Assembly: GCA_017416325.1 (NCBI GenBank)
Contig: JAFQCV010000006.1
Location: forward strand, 248,755-312,754
Reading direction: 5' to 3'
DNA from: Oscillospiraceae bacterium
GTDB taxonomy: Bacteria; Bacillota; Clostridia; Oscillospirales; Oscillospiraceae
Length of the DNA stretch: 64,000 bases
The notes beneath the pieces were generated by a model. That model did no database searches and was not told where the DNA came from. It saw nothing but the letters and a program-made list of their open reading frames with translations. Positions within the stretch are counted from its first letter, which is position 1; each line of letters begins with the position of its first letter. The position numbers and the translations under genes are program-made. Of this stretch, positions 24,871 through 35,300 are shown in pieces.

Positions 24871-27123
24871 TCACCGCCTGTATAAAATCGTTCCGTCTAA
24901 ATCTGTTCTGAAAATCTCACACCCAACCGTCTTCAGCCTGTTTAACAAAGCTTCCGAGGGATGTCCGTAAGGATTGTTTTCACTAACCGAAATAACCACT
25001 GTCTCCGGATTTGTCTGCGCCAACAACCGCTCCGTTGTAGAACCTGCAGATCCGTGATGTCCGGCAACCAGCACTTCCAGCTTTGGCAGAGAATACTGAT
25101 GCAAAAGCAGCATTTCACCCAGCTCGCCTCTGTCACCTGTTATCAGTATATCACAGTTTTCTGCCTGGAACAAGACACATATCCCACTTTCATTCCCCAA
25201 ATTGTAAGCATCTGACGCAAAAATCCGCAGTTTTCCGGTGGTGAAGAGAACATCCAAATTCTCACTTACCAAAATAGAATGGTCGTCTGCTTCTTCCAAT
25301 AATTGCGACTTAATACCGTGTTTGTCTGCAATGTCCGGAAGATACACATAATCCGCGGGAATTCTTGACAGCAAATAGGCAACACCGCCGGCATGATCCC
25401 TGTCATAGTGCGTTAGAATGACTCCGTCTATACGGGATATTCCCCGACTTAACAAGGTTTCCGCCGCGATATCTGCCGCTTCTGTATCCCGGGAGCCACC
25501 ACAATCTACAAGGAAGGTATGTCCACCGCTTTGTAAAATAATGCATTGCCCTTGTCCTACATCCAGAAATGTCGCATATGTAGCATACAGTCTCGGTTCT
25601 AACCACGACACGAATACCGCAATGGAAAGCAAAATTGCAAAGCAGGAAAGAAGTGTGACGGGATGTTTCTTTTTGAGCAGCAGGAACACTACAAGCATCA
25701 CATAGCAGACAATGAGCCAAATCACGATGTAGCCGCTTTCTGTGTAAACCGCTGCCAGGGGAAATTTACTAAAAAGCTTCGCCACCGCCAAAACATAACG
25801 GATCGGCCACGCAATGATATTGGCAAGGAATCCCGCAGCACCAAAGCCAACAGCATGGAAAACGCAGCAAATAACGACCCCGTAGAACACAAAGGAAATG
25901 CACCATAAGGTAAGCAAATTGGTTAGCACACCAATCAAGCTGACTGCGCCAAAATAATAGGCAACAAACGGCGTCGTTATCATCATTGCGCTTAAAGTAA
26001 CCGAAACGGAAGAACTGCACCAACGCTTTAATTTGGGAATGATCCCTTTTCCCTTAACGCTGCCAAACCACTTTCGCGCTCGAATCCACAGGTTGATCTT
26101 TCTGTGAAATACTATAATTCCGATCATGCACCCAACAGAAAGCTGGAAACTCACAGAGGTAATCGTCATGGGATTTGCCGTTAACATGACAAGCACGGAA
26201 AATGCCAGGGCCGTTGGCGGGTCATAGTCTTTAAAAGCAGCCTCAGCTATCAAGATTAATATCTGCATAATACAAGCTCTCGTAACAGACGGTGTGAAGC
26301 CAACAACTGCCGCAAACAAAAGCAGCACCGGAACAGACACAAATAAGCTTGCATACCGCCTGTGTAAAACCAGCGCGGAGATCAATCCAAAGAGAATCGA
26401 AACATGAAGGCCGGATACCGCTACAACATGCTGGATCCCGCTCACTTTTAGCGCTGTCTGGGTTTCATAATCCAATTTTTCCCGTTCACCCAGAATAAGC
26501 GCTTGAACAAATCCTACCGTATCCTCAGGGAACAGATCCTCCAAATCCTCCAAGAGTTTGTTGCGCCAAACGGCAGGCAAACAAAACCAAGGGGCTTTTT
26601 CTGACCTTGTAATCCTTATGTCTCCATTGTCATACAACAAAAGAAATTTACCTTCACTTCTGTGGTAAGTTGGATCTTCATCTCCAGCGCCGGTGGTCAA
26701 ACGAAACCGAAAATTACCGGTCACCGTAAATCCCGGATCCAGCGCTTCCTGGCTGTCTATATAAAATTTTACAAAATACGGCTTGCCTTCCAGAAACACA
26801 ACGCCTTCTGACGCAACACCGTAATCAGTTTCATAGCTATAGTCTGTAACAGTAATCGAAACATCCTGGTTTTGCATATCCAATTTTGCCGCAGGGGCAA
26901 GGTAAACACCGGCATATAGCTGCGTCCATCCACCACCAATGGCACACCCCAAAAGCATCGTCGCTATGGCTCTGATCCAAATACGGCCTTTGGCAACCAG
27001 ATATAGCAGCACAGCACAGAAAAACGCGCCAATCGATGCTATCCAAAGCCAGCCAAGATAGAAATAGGCAAACAGCGCACAGGCCACGCTAAAACCAATT
27101 GTGAACAACACAAGCGTCAGCAT
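24871..27123 (-). CDS. comEC: DNA internalisation channel ComEC/Rec2
   Basis: 750 residues from the ATG at 27123, six bases after AAGGTGG; an upstream start at 27153 lies within the alaS terminator. It has an N-terminal hydrophobic/OB region, a Competence domain (VSGLHVSILFGLISAL, about 240-480), and a C-terminal metallo-beta-lactamase-like nuclease domain (DVGQGQCIILQSGGHTFLVD, then LTHYDRDHAGG). It transports single-stranded DNA during transformation. No other competence gene is in view. Confidence 0.93.
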   Translation of the reverse strand: MLTLVLFTIGFSVACALFAYFYLGWLWIASIGAFFCAVLLYLVAKGRIWIRAIATMLLGCAIGGGWTQLYAGVYLAPAAKLDMQNQDVSITVTDYSYETDYGVASEGVVFLEGKPYFVKFYIDSQEALDPGFTVTGNFRFRLTTGAGDEDPTYHRSEGKFLLLYDNGDIRITRSEKAPWFCLPAVWRNKLLEDLEDLFPEDTVGFVQALILGEREKLDYETQTALKVSGIQHVVAVSGLHVSILFGLISALVLHRRYASLFVSVPVLLLFAAVVGFTPSVTRACIMQILILIAEAAFKDYDPPTALAFSVLVMLTANPMTITSVSFQLSVGCMIGIIVFHRKINLWIRARKWFGSVKGKGIIPKLKRWCSSSVSVTLSAMMITTPFVAYYFGAVSLIGVLTNLLTLWCISFVFYGVVICCVFHAVGFGAAGFLANIIAWPIRYVLAVAKLFSKFPLAAVYTESGYIVIWLIVCYVMLVVFLLLKKKHPVTLLSCFAILLSIAVFVSWLEPRLYATYATFLDVGQGQCIILQSGGHTFLVDCGGSRDTEAADIAAETLLSRGISRIDGVILTHYDRDHAGGVAYLLSRIPADYVYLPDIADKHGIKSQLLEEADDHSILVSENLDVLFTTGKLRIFASDAYNLGNESGICVLFQAENCDILITGDRGELGEMLLLHQYSLPKLEVLVAGHHGSAGSTTERLLAQTNPETVVISVSENNPYGHPSEALLNRLKTVGCEIFRTDLDGTILYRR

Positions 27124-27137
27124 ACGTAACCACCTTG

Positions 27138-27169
27138 AAAAGGGCACCGTCAAAAGACAGTGCCCTTTT
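27138..27169 (-). terminator. Terminator of alaS
   Basis: The hairpin AAAGGGCAC...GTGCCCTTT lies directly downstream of the alaS stop on the minus strand, with a T-run following. Confidence 0.8.
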
Positions 27170-27172
27170 ATT

Positions 27173-29818
27173 TTACTTCAGCTTTGCAGCGACAAAATCA
27201 TCCACCAGAGCAAGGGCATTGTCCATTTTGGTCACATCCTTGCCACCGCCCATTGCAGAGTCCGGCTTACCGCCGCCACTGCCGCCGCAAGCAGTACAAA
27301 CCGCCTTTACCAGGTCACCGGCTTTGATGCCACGGGTGATCGCATCCTTGCCACACACTGCCAGGAATGTCAGCTTCTCGCCGTTAACGGCCGCCAGGAC
27401 CGCGGCAACAGAAGCATCCTTGTCCCGAAGCATATCGCCCATCTGCCGCAGCTTATTGGGATCCGCATTGGGGACTGTGGCTGTCAGCACCTTAATGCCA
27501 TCGACATTATGGGCAGCAAACAGGAAGCGATCCACTTCTCCGGCGGCTTCCTTTGCCTTATACTGCTCGATATTGCGCTTCAGTTCCTTTACCTCATCGA
27601 TCTGCGCCTGCAGACGGTTCTGCAGCTCCGCTGGCTTTGCCTTCAGAATATTACAAGCATCCAGTACAAGATTTTGTGTCTTTTCCATTTCCTGCAGACA
27701 AATCTTACCTGTGATCGCCTCAATACGGCGGACACCGGAAGCAACACTGCCTTCACTGACAATCCGGAAAGGACCAACCTTTGCAGTATTGTCCAAATGC
27801 GTACCGCCGCAGAGTTCTACGGAGTAGCCTCCCATATTGACAACGCGGACTGTATCGCCGTATTTCTCGCTGAACAGCGCCATAGCTCCCTGCGCTTTTG
27901 CTTCTTCGATGCTCATTTCCCGAACATCTACTCCATAGCCTTCCAGGATCGCAGACTGCACAAGAGTGTTGATCCTAGCCAGCTCCTCATTGGTCACTGC
28001 AGAATAATGGGTGAAGTCAAAGCGAAGATGGTCAGGTTCCACCAAGGAACCGGCCTGGTGCACATGGTCACCCAACACGCTCTGCAGAGCCTTCTGCAGC
28101 AGGTGGGTCGCAGAGTGCGCACGCATGATCGCCTTACGCCGCTCCACATCAATGGAAGCCAGGACCAGATCGTCCACCTTGATCGTGCCGCTGGTCAATT
28201 CACCGTAATGCAGATATTTGCCGCCCTTGTCCTTCTGGACATTATTGACCTCGAAACGGCTGTCGCCAACCAGGATCACGCCGTGGTCCGCGACCTGGCC
28301 GCCCATTTCCGCATAGAAAGGTGTCTTGTCCAGAACAACAATGCCCTTCTCACCGCCAGCAATGGAACCGGTAACTTCTTCACCTACGCATATGGCCAGG
28401 ACTTTTGCATTTACACTGTTGGTTTCGTAACCAACGAAATCGGTGGGTGTCTTATCCAAGCCAAGATCAATACCGGCCCAGCCAAGGTCACCAAGTGCCT
28501 TTCTTGCTTCCCGGGCGCGGAGCTTGTCTTCTTCTCTCTGACGGTTAAACTCCTCAATATCCAGAGTCATACCCTCATCTTCCAGCATTTCCACAGTCAG
28601 GTCGATGGGGAAGCCATAGGTAGCAGACAGCAGGAAAGCATCCGTGCCGGAGAACACAGTCTTTCCGGCAGACTTATGCTCCGCAAGCTTTGCATTATAG
28701 ATCTGCATACCGGTATCAATGGTACGGGCAAAGTTCTCTTCTTCCACCTTGACGACTTTGGTAATGTAGTCGCAGCGCTCACGGAGGTAGGTATAATGGG
28801 ATTCATTTTCCCGAACAACAGTTGCCACTACCTCATAAAGGAAAGGGCGGTTGACACCCAGCAGCTTGCCATGGCGGGCTGCACGCCGGAGCAGACGACG
28901 CAGAACATAGCCTCTGCCCTCGTTACTGGGCAGAACGCCATCCGCGATCATGAAAGAAGATGCGCGAATGTGATCGGTGATCACGCGCAGTGAAACATCC
29001 GTCTTATAGCTCTGACCATAGCTGGCACCGGTAAGGGCTGTCACATGGTTGGTAATGTTCATCACCGTATCCACATCAAACAGAGAGTTCACATTCTGGC
29101 AAACAACAGCCAGGCGCTCCAGACCCATGCCGGTATCAATGTTCTTTTGAACCAGCTCTGTGTAGTTGCCGTTTCCGACATTATCGAACTGGGAGAACAC
29201 ATTGTTCCACACTTCCATAAAACGGTCACAGTCACAGCCGGGACGGCAATCAGGCTTACCGCAACCAAATTCCACACCACGGTCATAGTGGATCTCAGAG
29301 CAAGGTCCGCAAGGGCCTGCGCCGTGCTCCCAGAAGTTATCCTTCTTGCCCAGACGGGTCATCCGTTCCTCGGGAACACCGATTACCTTAGTCCAGATAT
29401 CCCACGCCTCATCATCGTTTTCATAAACGGTAGGATACATTCTCTCCGGTTCCAGGCCTACCCACTCAGGACTGGTGAGAAATTCCCAACTCCACTGGAG
29501 AGACTCAGACTTAAAATAATCACCAAAGGAGAAGTTGCCCAGCATCTCAAAATATGTGCCGTGGCGGGCAGTCTTACCGATATTCTCAATATCGCCGGTA
29601 CGAATACACTTCTGGCAGGTGCAGACTCTTCTGCGAGGCGGCTCTACTTCACCCTTAAAATAAGGCTTCATAGGTGCCATGCCGGAGTTGATCAGCAGCA
29701 GAGACTTATCGTTCTGGGGAATCAGAGAAAAGCTGGGCAGGCGCAGGTGGTTCTTGGTTTCAAAGAAGTGCAAGAACATCTCGCGCAGTTCATTTACACC
29801 ATGGGGCTTGTGACTCAT
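27173..29818 (-). CDS. alaS: Alanyl-tRNA synthetase
   Basis: 881 residues, full family length. Class II core with FSFGDYFK and GLERLAVV. Editing-domain metal ligands lie in AHSATHLL (about 567-574) and CGGTHLDNT (about 667-675). The C-terminal oligomerisation/DHHA1 domain ends DNALALVDDFVAAKLK. It charges tRNA-Ala. Expression is controlled by the T-box leader at 29845-30058. Confidence 0.97.
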   Translation of the reverse strand: MSHKPHGVNELREMFLHFFETKNHLRLPSFSLIPQNDKSLLLINSGMAPMKPYFKGEVEPPRRRVCTCQKCIRTGDIENIGKTARHGTYFEMLGNFSFGDYFKSESLQWSWEFLTSPEWVGLEPERMYPTVYENDDEAWDIWTKVIGVPEERMTRLGKKDNFWEHGAGPCGPCSEIHYDRGVEFGCGKPDCRPGCDCDRFMEVWNNVFSQFDNVGNGNYTELVQKNIDTGMGLERLAVVCQNVNSLFDVDTVMNITNHVTALTGASYGQSYKTDVSLRVITDHIRASSFMIADGVLPSNEGRGYVLRRLLRRAARHGKLLGVNRPFLYEVVATVVRENESHYTYLRERCDYITKVVKVEEENFARTIDTGMQIYNAKLAEHKSAGKTVFSGTDAFLLSATYGFPIDLTVEMLEDEGMTLDIEEFNRQREEDKLRAREARKALGDLGWAGIDLGLDKTPTDFVGYETNSVNAKVLAICVGEEVTGSIAGGEKGIVVLDKTPFYAEMGGQVADHGVILVGDSRFEVNNVQKDKGGKYLHYGELTSGTIKVDDLVLASIDVERRKAIMRAHSATHLLQKALQSVLGDHVHQAGSLVEPDHLRFDFTHYSAVTNEELARINTLVQSAILEGYGVDVREMSIEEAKAQGAMALFSEKYGDTVRVVNMGGYSVELCGGTHLDNTAKVGPFRIVSEGSVASGVRRIEAITGKICLQEMEKTQNLVLDACNILKAKPAELQNRLQAQIDEVKELKRNIEQYKAKEAAGEVDRFLFAAHNVDGIKVLTATVPNADPNKLRQMGDMLRDKDASVAAVLAAVNGEKLTFLAVCGKDAITRGIKAGDLVKAVCTACGGSGGGKPDSAMGGGKDVTKMDNALALVDDFVAAKLK

Positions 29819-29844
29819 ATCCTATACCTCCAAAATAACAGTTC

Positions 29845-30058
29845 AAAATAAAGACCTCGCCCCTTAATAGGGGCGAGGTTAATCGCGGTACCACCCTAAT
29901 TCGCCGGATAAACCGGTATCTTAGACGCTCAATAACGGGAGCACCCGTCCCGGTCATCCCAGGCAACGCGGCAAGTGGCTGGCAAATGTATACATAAGGG
30001 GCTCTCACCATTCCCCTATCGCTGAAATGTTTCCAATTGCTTGGCTTGCGCATAGTTT
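29845..30058 (-). promoter_or_regulatory. T-box leader of alaS
   Basis: The minus strand carries the T-box antiterminator core AGGGTGGTACCGCG (29884-29897), then a strong terminator GACCTCGCCCC/GGGGCGAGGT with a T-run (29845-29878). Upstream are Stem I elements, including the AATGGTGAGAGCC distal loop. A GCC alanine codon in ATTTGCCAGCC is the likely specifier, though I could not confirm the fold. Uncharged tRNA-Ala should favour read-through. Confidence 0.9.
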
Positions 30059-30073
30059 TTACATATCGGTAGT

Positions 30074-30101
30074 ATTCTATCACAATATGCAGAAATGTCA
30101 A
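30074..30101 (-). promoter_or_regulatory. Promoter of alaS
   Basis: TTGACA (30096-30101), a 16-base spacer and TAGAAT (30074-30079) on the minus strand, just before the T-box. Confidence 0.75.
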
Positions 30102-30168
30102 CAAAAACATTCAAGCAGCCACAATTTACGCGATACTCGAATAAAAATACATATCTTAACGGCAATTA

Positions 30169-30438
30169 TCAAATGCTGTTCGCCAGCCACTCTTTCAAAT
30201 CATTTCGTCCTTTTTCTGTAAGAGGAAAAGTGCTCTCCCCCTCGACGGTACTCTTTTCGTAACAGAACGGACCGTGCCAAAACTGCGCAGACAGACTGCT
30301 GTTTTCAAAATCCACTTCTTTTGGGGTTGCCATGGTCACTTCCGGTACGATACGATATCGAAAATCCCCAAATGATCCCGTAAATGGATTTTTCATAGCA
30401 AACCAATGAAGTGTCGGCAAGTAAATTCTATCCATCAT
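30169..30438 (-). CDS. Small protein of unknown function
   Basis: 89 residues from tandem ATGs at 30438/30435. It contains the blocks NPFTGSFGDFRYRIVPEV and AQFWHGPFCYEKS and ends FPLTEKGRNDLKEWLANS. I recall similar short proteins in Oscillospiraceae but no named family. It is soluble, with no signal peptide. A 15-codon frame with a perfect ribosome binding site overlaps its start, so translation may be coupled. Confidence 0.65.
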   Translation of the reverse strand: MMDRIYLPTLHWFAMKNPFTGSFGDFRYRIVPEVTMATPKEVDFENSSLSAQFWHGPFCYEKSTVEGESTFPLTEKGRNDLKEWLANSI

Positions 30439-30482
30439 AGTTGGTCCTTTGCATCAGGAAGGTCCTCTTGACTTTCTTCCAT
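30435..30482 (-). CDS. Fifteen-codon upstream reading frame
   Basis: The ATG at 30482 is seven bases after AGGAGG. It encodes MEESQEDLPDAKDQL and stops at a TGA overlapping the ATG of the 89-residue gene. The good ribosome binding site and stop/start overlap suggest it is translated and delivers ribosomes to the next gene. Confidence 0.45.
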   Translation of the reverse strand: MEESQEDLPDAKDQL

Positions 30483-30582
30483 AATGCGCCTCCTAAAGTT
30501 TTTATCATTATATCATTGGCATATTGAAAAAGCAATCCTTGCTTTTTAGTCCGGTATATGGTAAAGTTTCGTGGGTGATATT

Positions 30583-31473
30583 ATGAAAAAACAACTTCGT
30601 GGCAGTTTAAGCATACTGCTTGCTGTGATCATATGGGGTTCTACCTTTGTTGCCCAAAGCGTGGGTATGGAACATGTGGGGCCTTTTACATTTCAAGCAA
30701 TTCGTTGCGGGTTGGGAGCCGTTGGACTGTTACCGGTCATATTTTTGTTTGACAGAAAGAAATCCGACGGGAAGGATTTTCTGTCCCGTTTTGGAGATAA
30801 ACTTCTGTGGAAAGCCGCTGTTTGTTGTGCTATTCCCCTGTTTTTCGCAGCCAATTTGCAGCAGCTAGGCCTTGTTTCTACAGATGCCGGGAAATCCGCC
30901 TTTCTCACTGCTATGTATATCGTTTTCGTTCCTTTGATTGGCTTGGTTTTTCACAAAAAGCTTTCCCCAACAGTCCCCTTCGCCGTGGTCATCGCGGTAA
31001 TTGGTTTGTATTTTTTAAGCTGCTACGGTGTTACCAGTGTTAATATCGGAGATATTTATCTGATTGGATGCGCCATTGCCTTTGCGTTCCAAATCATTTT
31101 TGTAGATAAATACGCGAATTCTGTGGATCCTCTGCGGCTCAACTGTTTACAGGCAGCGCTATGCGCCGTAGGCTCCGGAATCGTAATGTTACTTACAGAA
31201 ACACCTACCCTGACCGGAATACGGGAAAGCTGGTGGGGTATGTGCTATGCCGGCTTCTTATCTATGGGCGCGGCTTACACACTTCAGATCCTGGGGCAAA
31301 AGAATATGGAGCCTACTCTGGCATCACTGATCATGAGTCTGGAATCCGTAGTCGCTGTTCTATGCGGCGCACTTTTCCTGCAGGAGCTGTTAACCCAATG
31401 GGAAACTATTGGCTGTGTATTGGTCTTTTTAGCAGTCATCCTCTCCCAGATCCCAATAAAATTTAGGAAGTAG
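30583..31473 (+). CDS. EamA/DMT family transporter
   Basis: 296 residues from the ATG at 30583; a GTG four codons earlier overlaps the putative GGTGA ribosome binding site. Ten hydrophobic helices form two EamA repeats (LLAVIIWGSTFVAQSVGM at the N-terminus; the second begins near YLIGCAIAFAFQIIFVDKY). It probably exports metabolites or amino acids, but the substrate is unknown. It ends at a terminator shared with the convergent phosphorylase gene. Confidence 0.9.
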   Translation: MKKQLRGSLSILLAVIIWGSTFVAQSVGMEHVGPFTFQAIRCGLGAVGLLPVIFLFDRKKSDGKDFLSRFGDKLLWKAAVCCAIPLFFAANLQQLGLVSTDAGKSAFLTAMYIVFVPLIGLVFHKKLSPTVPFAVVIAVIGLYFLSCYGVTSVNIGDIYLIGCAIAFAFQIIFVDKYANSVDPLRLNCLQAALCAVGSGIVMLLTETPTLTGIRESWWGMCYAGFLSMGAAYTLQILGQKNMEPTLASLIMSLESVVAVLCGALFLQELLTQWETIGCVLVFLAVILSQIPIKFRK

Positions 31474-31474
31474 T

Positions 31475-31506
31475 AAAAATCCCATCCGTAACGGATGGGA
31501 TTTTTG
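31475..31506. terminator. Bidirectional terminator
   Basis: AAAAATCCCATCCG and CGGATGGGATTTTT form a 14-base stem with a three-base loop between convergent genes. Confidence 0.92.
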
Positions 31507-32271
31507 TTATTTCTTATCTGCAAGAATCAAGCGTTTCATGGCCTCAATTCCCACTTTGATCGCGCCGGAGGTGTCTTCTGTCATAGGCATATAAAGACCG
31601 GCTTTTTCCCGTTCTTGGTTCCAAACTGCATGGAAGCAGCTGCCACACCGGACACCCAATGCAGATGCCACAACAAACAGCGCAGCAGATTCCATTTCAC
31701 TGGCCTTCACACCAAGTTTTTTCCAGCTCTCCCACTTTTGCAGAAGATCGTAGGAAACCGGAGATTTTTCAGGACTGTGCTGCCCGTAAAAGGAATCCTT
31801 ACACTGGACAACACCCATATGGACACGGAAACCAAGAGACTCGGCAGCAGCTTTTAAAGCAGCAGCCACCTCAAAATCGGGCACTGCCGGAAACTCAAGG
31901 GGTGCGTATTCCAAAGATGTATGCTCATATCGGATGGCACCGGTAGCCACCACCACATCACCGGGCAAAACCTCCAGATCAATGCCGCCGCAGGTTCCGA
32001 TGCGGATAAAGGTATCTGCACCAAGTGCTGCCAGTTCTTCCATGGCGATGGCAGCAGATGGCCCACCGATTCCTGTAGAGCAAACGGACACCTTCTCCCC
32101 CATCAGATAGCCTGTGTAGATGTTGTATTCCCGGTTCATACCAATATGGGTCGGGTTTTCAAACAGTGCGGCAATGGACGCGCATCTGCCGGGATCACCC
32201 GGCAAAAACACATAGCGGCCAATGTCACCGGGCTTACAGTGAATATGATATTGCATGCCGATATCCTGCAT
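31507..32271 (-). CDS. Nucleoside phosphorylase, uridine phosphorylase-like
   Basis: 254 residues. The PNP/UDP family shows in [43 protein letters not shown] (about 65-96) and [21 protein letters not shown]. The spread of Arg and Gly residues binding phosphate and ribose looks intact. It probably cleaves uridine to uracil and ribose-1-phosphate, though related purine substrates cannot be excluded. AGGAGG supports the start at 32271. Confidence 0.9.
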   Translation of the reverse strand: MQDIGMQYHIHCKPGDIGRYVFLPGDPGRCASIAALFENPTHIGMNREYNIYTGYLMGEKVSVCSTGIGGPSAAIAMEELAALGADTFIRIGTCGGIDLEVLPGDVVVATGAIRYEHTSLEYAPLEFPAVPDFEVAAALKAAAESLGFRVHMGVVQCKDSFYGQHSPEKSPVSYDLLQKWESWKKLGVKASEMESAALFVVASALGVRCGSCFHAVWNQEREKAGLYMPMTEDTSGAIKVGIEAMKRLILADKK

Positions 32272-32307
32272 AGTCCTACCTCCTATATTGCGTAATTACC
32301 AACAGTC

Positions 32308-35300
32308 TCAGAACAAACTAACCTGATTACTTTCCGGCAGGCTGCCAAAGGCGCCTGCGTCCTTAAGCATTTGAATATGGGTTTTGGAAACCTTCGGACA
32401 GGCGATGGCCACCTCTTCCACGGATAAAAACTCTTTGCCCTCACGACCGTGCATTAAGTCCAGAGCCGCGTTTTCGCCAAGTCCGGAAATAGACACAAAG
32501 GGAGGCCGCAACTTTCCGTCTTCAATCAGGAATTTCGTCGCGTGGCTCTTATACAAATCGATAGGCAAGAACTCAAACCCCCGCAGATAATACTCATAGA
32601 CAACTTCCATCGTTGTCAGCAGGTCTTCATCTTTATCTGTTGCGTTCTCGTTTTCATCGATCGCTTGGATATTACTAAGCACGGCATCCATTCCCTGGGT
32701 CATCAGCAGCGCATCAAATCCGCCCTTCTGGCTGCGACGATAAAAATACGCAGCGTAAAACGCCAAGGGGTGATAGACCTTAAACCAAGCGATTCGGAAC
32801 GCCATCATAACATAGGCTACCGCATGGGCTTTGGGGAACAGGTATTTAATCTTCTTGCAGGAATTAATGTACCACGCAGGGACACCGGCGTCGATCATCT
32901 CCTGCTCCGCACCGTCAGGAAGACCTTTACCCTTTCGTACGGACTCCATGATCTTGAACGCCCGTTTTTCCGGCAGGCCGCAAGAAATCAAATAGATCAT
33001 AATATCATCACGACAGCCAATGGTTTCGTCCACCGTCGCCGTTTTGGAGGTGATCAGATCCCGGGCGTTTCCCAACCACACATCGGTACCGTGGGTATAG
33101 CCGGAAATTCGTACCAGGAAGTCAAATTTTTCCGGCATGGTATCCAGCAGAACGCCACGGGTAAAGCGGGTATTAAACTCCGGAACAGCGACAGCACCGG
33201 TAGGGCCGAGAAGCTTATCATTCTCATACCCAAGGACCTTACTGGATGTAAAAATGGACATAGTCTTTTTATCATCCAAGGGAATTGTTTTCGCATCCAC
33301 ACCGGTCATATCCTCCATCATGCGGATCATCGTTGGGTCATCGTGACCCAGCATATCCAGCTTCAGAAGATTTTCTTCCATGGAGTGATATTCAAAATGG
33401 GTGGTGATCTGATCCGATTTGGGATCATCGGCAGGGTGCTGAACCGGGCAAAAATCCCAGATCTCATTTTCCTGGGGAATTACTACCAGGCCACCGGGGT
33501 GCTGCCCGGTGGTACGGCGAACACCTACACAACCGGATGCCAAGCGGCTCATTTCCGGTGCTGTGCGGCTTTCTGAACGCTCTTCCAGATACTTTTTCAC
33601 GTATCCGAAAGCCGTCTTATCCGCAACGGTACCGATGGTGCCCGCTCGAAAAACGTGAGACTTACCGAACATCTCCGTACAGTAAGCATGGGCTCTGGCC
33701 TGATATTCACCGGAGAAATTCAAGTCGATATCCGGCACTTTATCGCCGCCAAATCCAAGGAATGTCTCAAAGGGGATGTTAAAACCGTCCTTTTCCATGG
33801 GCGTACCGCATAGGGGGCAGTCTGCATCGGGAAGATCCGCGCCGCAGTTATATCCCTTAGGTACATCCAAAACCGTGTGCTTACACTGGGGATTGGGGCA
33901 ACGGTAATGAGGCTGGAAGGAGTTGACCTCCGTAATGCCGGACATATAGGCAACAATGGACGAGCCTACAGATCCACGGGAGCCGACCAGGTACCCGTGC
34001 TCCAGAGAATTCTGCACCAATCGCTGGGCTGACATGTAGATCACATCGTAATGGCAGCTGATGATATCATTCAGCTCAGTCTCGACACGCTTTACAAAAA
34101 CCTCCGGCGGATTATCACCGTACAATCTATGGAATTTACCGTAAACAAGGTTCTTCAGATCCTCTACCGAATTCTCAATGGTCGGCGCAAACAGATTATG
34201 AGGTACAGGGCGGACATTTTCAAACATATCCGCAATGTAATTGGGATTGTGAATGACGATCTCTTGCGCTTTTTCCTCTCCCAGATAAGAAAATTCCTCC
34301 AGCATCTCATCGGTCGTGCGGAAGTACAATGGGTTCGGGTGGTCACAGTCCTTGAAGCCTTTGGTCGCGAGTAAAATATGCCGGAAAATCTCGTCTTCGG
34401 GGTTGAGAAAGTGGACATCGCCGGTGGCTACCACAAGTTTCCCCATTTTTTCACCCAGCGCAACAATTTCCCGATTGAAAGAACGAAGCTCATCATCATC
34501 CAGCGCAATAGGCTGCTCTCCCTCCTTGGAAGGATACAGCATAAACCGGTTGTTGGAGATGGGCTGAACCTCAAGATAGTCATAGAAGGAAGCAATTCTC
34601 TGAAGTTCCTCCTGGCTCTTGCCGGAAATCACAGCTTGGAACAGCTCATTATTTTCACAGGCAGAACCGATAATCAAGCCTTCCCGGTATTTTATCAATT
34701 CTGATTTGAAAATACGGGGGAACTTTTTGAAGAAAAGCAGGTTTGATTCCGAAATCAATCGGTACAGGTTTCGCAGACCCAGCTGATTTTTCGCAAACAG
34801 AACGATATGCTGACACTGGACGCCCTCTTGTCTATGGACAGGCCGCAACGGCAGGAGCAGCTTGTTAATCTGCTGAATGTCAGCAATCTCACGCTGGGAC
34901 AGCATTTCAAACAGTTTTCCGGCAATTTTACCGCAGACAAGAGCATCATCCCCTGCCCGGTGATGATTAAAGTCAGCCAAATCAAAGGCTTTTGCCACGA
35001 TATCTAAACGGAATCTTCCCAGCTCGGGCATCAGGCATTGGGAGATTGCCAAAGTATCCACGCTGGTGATATCCCATTGCATACCCAAATCTTCACAGGC
35101 TCTTCTGACGAAGTTAACGTCAAAATCCGCATTGTGGGCAACAATGACCCTGTCACCCACAAATGCTTTCAATTCCGGAAGCACCTTATCGATGGTGGGC
35201 GCACCCCTGAGCATTTCATCGGTGATACCCGTCAGCTCCACAGTTTTGGGATGCAGCTTGCGGCCTGGATCTACAAAGGTCTGGAAGCGTTCGATCTCCT

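Noticed and set aside
27101-28993. Long open frame of 630 codons on the plus strand antisense to alaS
   Set aside because: It lies entirely opposite alaS, which has full-length motifs, codon bias, a T-box and a terminator. The antisense frame shows no family features.
32542-33576. 344-codon plus-strand frame opposite polC
   Set aside because: Antisense shadow of a conserved, motif-complete gene.
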